From the NCBI GenBank assembly GCA_003990745.1, contig RBNI01001444.1:1-22437 (forward strand): a stretch of 22,437 nt of DNA, given 5' to 3'. The notes below the pieces were generated by a model. It was not told where the DNA came from and ran no database searches. It saw only the letters and a program-made list of their open reading frames with translations. Below are positions 16,669 through 22,437 of this stretch, piece after piece; the first letter of the stretch is position 1; every line of letters starts with the position of its first letter. Both the position numbers and the translations under genes were made by a program. Origin of the DNA: Jimgerdemannia flammicorona (Eukaryota; Mucoromycota; Endogonomycetes; Endogonales; Endogonaceae).

Positions 16669-18685
16669 ATGTCAACCAGCAAGCAAGCCAATGCATGTAC
16701 TAGGTTGGGTGGATCTGAGACCTTCAACTGGCAGCATGTTGGGAGAGGGTATGGGCTGAGGATGGGGTCTTTCAGTGGCTCAAGTGGACTGGGTAGCTCA
16801 GGAAGTCGAGGCGGTACTGGTGGGGAGGCTGGAGGGCAGTAGGGGAGGAGCTTTGCAGATATGCTGAGGACTGGGGGTTGGCCGATAGGCACTTGTATTG
16901 GGCAGACAGGAGGGAAGAGGAAGCAGAAGATTGGAGATATTGGAGGAGTGGGGCCTTTGCTGGGAGGAGGTAGAGGAAGTAGAGTAGCTACTGGAGGTAA
17001 TGGCAGGACTACTAATGGTGGTGTGATGGCGAATTAGGAAAAAAAAAGAGATGTGATGGCTGATGGCCAGGGAGCAGGGATTCCCAATGTGAAAGGGGGA
17101 CCTGGCAGATGGTATAATGGGACTGGCGGTAGCCCTGTTGCTCAAGAAGTCGATCTCAGAGTTCACGGCTACCTTGTGCTTCTGGGGCTTGGCAGTGACA
17201 GTAAGGATGGTCCTGGGGCTTATCTCGAAGCAGGTGGCTGGGGCAGCCTCAGTGAAGTTCTTAAAGGGCCTGGAGGGGGTTGAGGTGGGCTTCAAGGAGG
17301 CGGACCTACTGGATGAGACTCTGAAGACTGGAGTGGTAGTTGGGGAGGTAGTGGTCTCCATGGTGAGGTACTTGAGGTGGGACTCCAGGGTGGTACAGCT
17401 TCTGGTGAGGGGGGTGCCCACAGTGACTAAAGAGGAGACTAGGAGGAGGGTGGAGGAGGTGATGGTAGAGTATGGTGATATAGTGGACATTGGATTTCAG
17501 ATGTAGGAGGGGATCACAATCAGGACAGATGATGTTGATGTCAGGATTCAGCTGGTGGAGAAAGAGGCCACAGGGAAGATGAGTAACTGGCCCTCAGTGC
17601 TGATGTGGGGGGCCTTCATCTGTAAGGTGTCAAGGATAAAAGGGAGTGAAGAGGAGGAAGAGGACTTGTTGGAGGCACTGGAGGAGTTGAGTGGCACTAT
17701 GGAGAGGAGGATGAAAGCCTGGAAGCTATATGTGGAGTCAATACATCTGAAGGTTGTGGGCAGGAAGCATATCCATACTGACAGGAAGTAGTGAGAGTGA
17801 GCCCAGAGATGCAAGAGACAGAGGGAGCTGTTGGCAAGTATGACTGGAGGAGTGAAGAAGATGTTGGCTGGAGCTGAGGAGTCTGGAGGCAGCAAAGCCA
17901 GTGTCTGGGCTAGCAAAGAAGGAGAGGAGGTGGAGGCGAATAAGGCAGAGGCTGGGAAGATGCTGAAGAAGAATCCATATGCTGATGGTACTCTCAAAGT
18001 TTGGGAGCTGGAGTTGGATGCCACCCCCCCCCCACTTATCAGGAGAGGCCCAGCTAGGAAGAGAGGGAAGATGGAGGATGTACTGATGCAAGGGGCCCAA
18101 CAAGTGCACTTTGGGGTCCCTGATGTGGCAAAAGGGGGCCAGGTGGTGGTAGTTGGTGAGGATGAGTTGGTGGATATCTCTGAAGAGAAGTGGGATGAGG
18201 CTGCCAGTGTAGGAGCTGATACCACAATGTTGGATATAGGGTGGCCAGGGACTCCAGGAGGGAAGGAGGTGGGGAACTTGTTGTGGATGAGCAAGGTGAT
18301 AGATAATCTTATGGCAGAGGCATTGGGAGAAGTAGACCTGTGGGTGATACCTGAGGAACATTGAGCACAGATTCTGCATGGCAATAGAGTGGTGGAGGTA
18401 CTGAAGGTGGAGATTCTTGCAATCTTCCTGGAGGAGGAGGGATATGAGGTGGACGAGGCAAGGAAGGCAGAGCTGGTGGTGGTCTCTGGTGAATGGGCAG
18501 ACTACTATGGTTTGCAGCTCTGGCAGGAGGTCTGTCTGGAGTATCGTGAGGACTTTGAGAAGTGAGAAGATGGGGCAATGGTAGAACTTCTGGGAGGGTT
18601 GGAGGTACAGAAAGCTGGAGAAAGGGAACTAGCTACTGAGTGTAACTTAGACTTGGTGCAGGAGGAGCCAAATGTGGACTTGTAG
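16669..18685 (+). pseudogene. LINE ORF1 (RNA-binding, gag-like), degraded
   Basis: Starts ATG 16669 (MSTSKQANAC) in one frame to about 17050, then continues in the next frame to TAG 18683-18685. A run of nine A near 17040 is a likely frameshift site. The N-terminal part is Gly/Ser-rich with GRSFADMLRT. The middle part VVQLLVRGVPTVTKEETRRRVEEVM (17390-17465), then EYGDIVDI and LVEKEAT...WPSVL, looks like the RRM-like fold of LINE ORF1 proteins; I infer this from pattern alone. The C-terminal half is charged and includes PPPLIRRGPARKRGK, a basic segment. In-frame stops include 17504, 17789 and 18362. I see no intact CCHC knuckle. Confidence 0.65.
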
Positions 18686-18716
18686 AGGATTGGATTATGA
18701 TATATCATTATTTCTT

Positions 18717-21700
18717 ATGAACAGTATAACTAACATTTTCTCTTTGAATGTGAATGGGTTAAGGGGCTCTGGGAGGTGTAAGAACATTTTTACTTGGCTT
18801 AAGGGATTGGAAGCTGATCTCTTCTTACTACAGGATGTTCAGTGTGAGGATGAGGATGATTGAGTGAAGTGGACTAGGGAATGGGGTGAGGCTATGGCTT
18901 GGTTTGGAAAAGTAGTGATTCTGGTGAGAAAGGGTAGAGAAGACTTGGGGGGAATCAGGAGCTGGGGTGATCACTTGTTCTGGGGTGATTGGCATCAACC
19001 AGGGTGGGAATCAGTGAAGGTGGGCTCCTGCTACTGCCCTGTGGCTAGGGGTGAGAGGACTGCTTGGATTAGGGAGCTATTGGAGGAGGGTATTCTCTTA
19101 GAGAAAGGGGTCGATGTTCTCGGTGGGGACTTTAATATGGTTCGGGATCAGCATCTGGACAGAACTGATGAAGGGAGGAGTGTAGGGGGGAGAAGTAGTG
19201 GTCTGGATGCATGGAAGGAGGTGGAGAGGCTGAGCTTCTTGGGGGATTTGGGCAGAACATAGTGGGGTGACACCAGGGTCTACACTCATTGGGAGAATGG
19301 CTTGGGTACTAGAATTGACTGGATTCTGATGACAGAGTGCTGGGGTCCAGATGTTTGGAAGGCATTGGAGGTGGAGTGGTGTCCATGGTCTGATTACTGG
19401 AGACTATTGGGGCAGGGGCAGTTTGGGGGGAGTAGAGATGGACCCGGACATTGGTGTCTTAACTCCTTCCTGCTGGCTGAGAAGGGGTTGTGGGATTCAT
19501 GAGTGGAGGATATTTAGGCAAAGGTTCCTATCTGGAGGCATGAGGGTTTGTCTGTGGATGTCAGGTGGATGAGGTTGAAAGAGGCTGTGAGGGTCTATTG
19601 GGGAGGGGCTGGTAGAGAGGCTGGGAGGCAGAGGAGGAAGTGCACAGGGTGTGCTTCCGGCAGATTGAGGAGACTGCAAATGGATTGGGCGGATTTGCTT
19701 GCTTCTGATGGGGTGGCAGACTGGAGGATAGAGAGGGTGAGATTGGAGATAGTGGAATTACAACAGGTGTTGAGAGAAGAGAAGAAGACTTATATGAGAG
19801 GTATGGCTGCTAGGCTGCAGTGGCAGGGGCTTGAGGAGAGTGAGCAGCCTACTAGGTACTTATTAAGACTCCTCCAAGCTAGGAGAGTGCGACATCGGTG
19901 GGATGGAGTCTTAGATGCAGATGGAGACATAGTGCATGGCACACAATAAATCTTAGAGGTTTTGAAGGAGAGATGGCAGGGTTTGTAGAGTGAGGGAGAA
20001 GGGGGTGCTGATGCAACAGCGATTGCAGATATACTAGAGGAGTGGGAGCTGCTGCAAGTAGCTGGACTGAGTGCCTTGATCTTACTGGTGTAAGAAGAGG
20101 AGATCCAGAGTGTCCTGGTAGCGACTAAACTTAGAATGGCATCAGGGGAGGATGGATTGCTGTGGGACTTCTGAAAGAAGATGGTAAAGGTCCCTGGCAT
20201 TTTGGGTGAGATGGCTGCTCTCTGTGACCATATTCTTCAGAGTGGTGAGTAGGTTGGAGAGCAGGACCTCGGGCTGGTGGTCTTATTGTACAAAGATAAG
20301 GGAAGGAGGGAGGACTGGAAGAACTGGAGACCGATCATACTTCTGGATATAGATAGGAAGATGGTGACTAAGGTGATTGTCACAAGGTTGCAGAAAGTTG
20401 CCCAACAGGTGCTGGGGAAGGAGCAGTGGGGCTTTGTTGGGGGCAGACTTATAAGGGATGAGACTGCATGGATACATGGTGTTATTGAAGGGGCCTGGGC
20501 CTGTGGACTAGATGGAAGGTTGGTCTTTTTGGATCAGAAGAAGGTCTATGACCATGTATGGTGGGTTTGGCTGGACAAGGTGTTGGATTGAATTGATGTG
20601 CCCTCAAGATTTCAGACCTCTATATTGAATCTGTTAGAGAGCAGTCGGGTGGCGCTGATATATAATGGGCACCATGGTCTGGCATTTTCCTTAAGAAGAG
20701 GAGTTCCTCAGGGGGACCCTCTGTCCCCTATTCTCTATGCCCTTTTGCTGGAGCTGTTGATGGATAGGATTCGCTGGAAGGTGGTAGGGCTCTCTATATA
20801 TGGTATAGTGTAGAAGGTGGGGGCCTTTGCTGATGACATGGTAGTTGGACTTGGGTCTGTGGCAGATGTAGAGGCACTTAAGAAGACAGTGGAATGGTAT
20901 GAGGCTCATTCTGGAGCAAAGCTCAACTGGCATAAGTATGAGATAATGGTGCTAGAGAATGGGCTGGTGAGTGGGGACATCATTGGAATAATTGTCCCTA
21001 CTGGTGAGGTGGTGTAGTATCTGGGTATCTTTCTTTTAGTATATGGTTCTGTCTTGCCATGAGTGTGGTGGGAGAGCAGGGTGACCATTTGGGGGGAGGC
21101 TCTTCAAGGTTGGGGAGGCTGCCATATCTCTCTAGCAGGGTGGGTGTCAATTCTGAATGTATACTAGTTTCCCAAGCTGTAGTATATGACCTATCACCTT
21201 GACTTCCCAGCATGGGTGGTGAAGAGGCTGATGAAGGTGGCTAGGGATTAGATTTGGGCAGAGAGGAGGTCACAGGTCAGTTGGGATACTCTTGCGACAC
21301 TGGTGGTCAGGGGAGGTCTTGGTCTTGTGGATTTCCCTAAAAGGCTAGACTGCTTGTGAGCCTGGTGGTTGAGGAGAGCTACTGAACTGCAGGGCGGAGG
21401 TTGGGTGCCTCTGATGCAGAAGGTGTGAGAGATGAGAACCTTCCCTCAAGGGTCCTCTGGAGATCTGCTCTCTTTGGTAGGGCTGAATAATATTCGGTGG
21501 CTGCAGTTCAAGGGCTTTTGGTGGGGAGTGGTCGATGGAGCTCACTGAATTGGCCTGCACTGGCAAGACAATGAGGGAGAGGAGATGTAGGGGCCTGATA
21601 TGTGGCAATGGGATAGCCTACTTCTGGGGGGTGCTCTACTTGCTACGTTTGATATTGGGGAAGGAGTGGAGTATTAGCAGGGTCTTGGCCAAGATCTTTG

Positions 21701-22437
21701 GCCAAGTGGCTGGCAGGTGGCAGAGATTGGCAAGAAGTGGGACTGGGCAGGTATCTGGTTGTGGAGTGCTGAGGTGTGGAGGTGGCTTCCTCCCAAGTTC
21801 TGGGTGGTCTGGTAGTGATTGCTGCAGAGGAATATCATGTTGAATTTCCATACTAGACATCTGGTAGAAGGTGGTTGTTTCAATTGTGAGGAGTGTTACA
21901 ATATAGAGCAAGCTGGAGATCTGGTGCAGACACTGGAACACTGGCTGGGAGAGTGCGAGATGTTGGGGGACTTTTGGGTAGTAATAGGGAATAGATTGGA
22001 TGTAGAGTAGAGGCCAGCGGGTGCGGGGGGCTGCTGAGAGGACTTGAAATCTCGGCTAGTGAGTGGGGTTAGTGATAGTTGGCTCACTATAGGGTGGGTG
22101 TTAGCAGTGTGGGTGAGACTGATGGGTCATTGGCTCTTTGTATTTGAGGAGAAGTAGTGGATGGGGCTATAGGAGAAGGTATTAAGGTGGGAGGAGCTGT
22201 TGGGGGATTTGCTAACTGGATGGTGGGTTGGTTGGGGCCCTCAGGGGGAGCAATGTCATAGTTTGGTGGCTAGGATCTGTGAGCAGAGTGGTGGGAGAGT
22301 GGGGATTGTGTTGGACAAAATGGTCTTTCGTCAGGAAGAGGTAGGAGGGGGGGGGGCCCCTAGGGGGATCAGTTAGGAGGTGGGATCACTGTATTTATAT
22401 GAGATAGATGGGCATAATAAAGGAAGTCCAAGTGACT
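18717..22437 (+). pseudogene. LINE ORF2: endonuclease and reverse transcriptase
   Basis: One frame from ATG 18717 (MNSITNIFSLNVNGL) to the window end with about 28 in-frame stops and no frameshift that I can find. Endonuclease: SLNVNGLRGSGR, LFLLQDVQ, VLGGDFNMV, RIDWILM and WSDYWRLL, where SDH is usual, so the catalytic His is now Tyr. RT: NWRPIILLDIDRKM, WGFVGGRLIRD, FLDQKKVYDHVW, RRGVPQGDPLSPILYALL, AFADDMVVGL (20820-20849, catalytic FADD kept) and HSGAKLNWHKYEIMVL. The C-terminal CFNC ... TLEHWLGEC (21880-21960) is the Cys/His motif common in LINE proteins. Nicking plus RT drives target-primed insertion. The last stop seen is TAG 22374-22376. Stops occur at 18861, 19260, 19500, 19947, 20589, 20811, 21015 and onward. 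Confidence 0.88.

Larger units (their letters stand above)
16645..22437 (+). mobile_element. Tad1-like LINE with ORF1 and ORF2, 3' end not in window
   Basis: Plus-strand non-LTR retrotransposon. ORF1 starts near 16669, ORF2 at 18717, and the window ends in or just after ORF2. ORF2 has an endonuclease, reverse transcriptase and C-terminal Cys/His motif in the order usual for fungal Tad1-group LINEs. The strand is G-rich and purine-rich. AATAAAGG near 22415 is a possible polyadenylation signal; an A tail would lie just past the end. Confidence 0.85.

Noticed and set aside
16798..18578. Long minus-strand ORFs rich in Ser and Pro
   Set aside because: Antisense of the G-rich LINE ORF1, which explains the serine/proline bias.
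22347..22370. G-run and cccctagggg palindrome as a regulatory site
   Set aside because: Lies inside the ORF2 frame of a G-rich element; nothing else supports a function.
18717..22437. A recoded genetic code with TGA or TAG as sense codons
   Set aside because: All three stops occur, in all elements, often where sister copies have W or Q. Mutation explains this better than recoding.

Overview
The window looks like a piece of a filamentous fungal genome, and it is made almost entirely of nested, mutated retrotransposons. I found no intact host gene, tRNA, rRNA or CRISPR array. The fungal call rests on three things: a chromodomain Ty3/Gypsy element, a LINE resembling the Tad1 group, and heavy one-way C-to-T / G-to-A decay as expected from RIP-like mutation or deamination of methylated cytosine. 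I cannot name the species or say with confidence ascomycete or basidiomycete.

Layout. (1) 109-13331: the older host element, a plus-strand Ty3/Gypsy retrotransposon. It has a very long 5' LTR (109-5351, about 2.0 kb once insertions are subtracted), a candidate primer-binding site, gag with a zinc knuckle, a dUTPase domain, an aspartic protease and a reverse transcriptase, and it is cut off in the RT thumb region. Its LTR carries an open frame of about 350 codons upstream of the LTR TATA box, i.e. in U3. (2) Two elements lie inside that LTR: a minus-strand poly(A) retroposon (450-1786) whose 5' part is about 1 kb of a 9-bp minisatellite, bounded by a 16-bp target-site duplication; and a solo LTR of the same family (2163-4045), bounded by a 5-bp duplication. 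(3) 7605-11628: a minus-strand chromovirus (Ty3/Gypsy with C-terminal chromodomain) inserted into the dUTPase between two adjacent codons, with a perfect 5-bp duplication. It has lost gag, protease and part of one LTR. (4) 13332 to about 14515: a tract of 42 T followed by about 1.1 kb of unidentified GC-richer sequence, best read as a minus-strand poly(A) retrosequence. (5) About 14520-16640: an AT-rich LINE reverse-transcriptase remnant in which I find no CpG at all. (6) About 16645 to the window end: a plus-strand Tad1-like LINE with ORF1 and ORF2. ORF2 keeps one frame for 3.7 kb but holds about 28 stop codons.

The most notable feature is the architecture of the host element: an accessory ORF in the LTR U3 plus a dUTPase lying between the gag zinc knuckle and the protease. 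This is the layout known from betaretroviruses, here in what appears to be a fungal Ty3/Gypsy element, so probably convergent. The second is the minisatellite retroposon, which resembles primate SVA elements in plan. The third is the mutation record: decay is almost entirely by transitions, and its strength differs from element to element.
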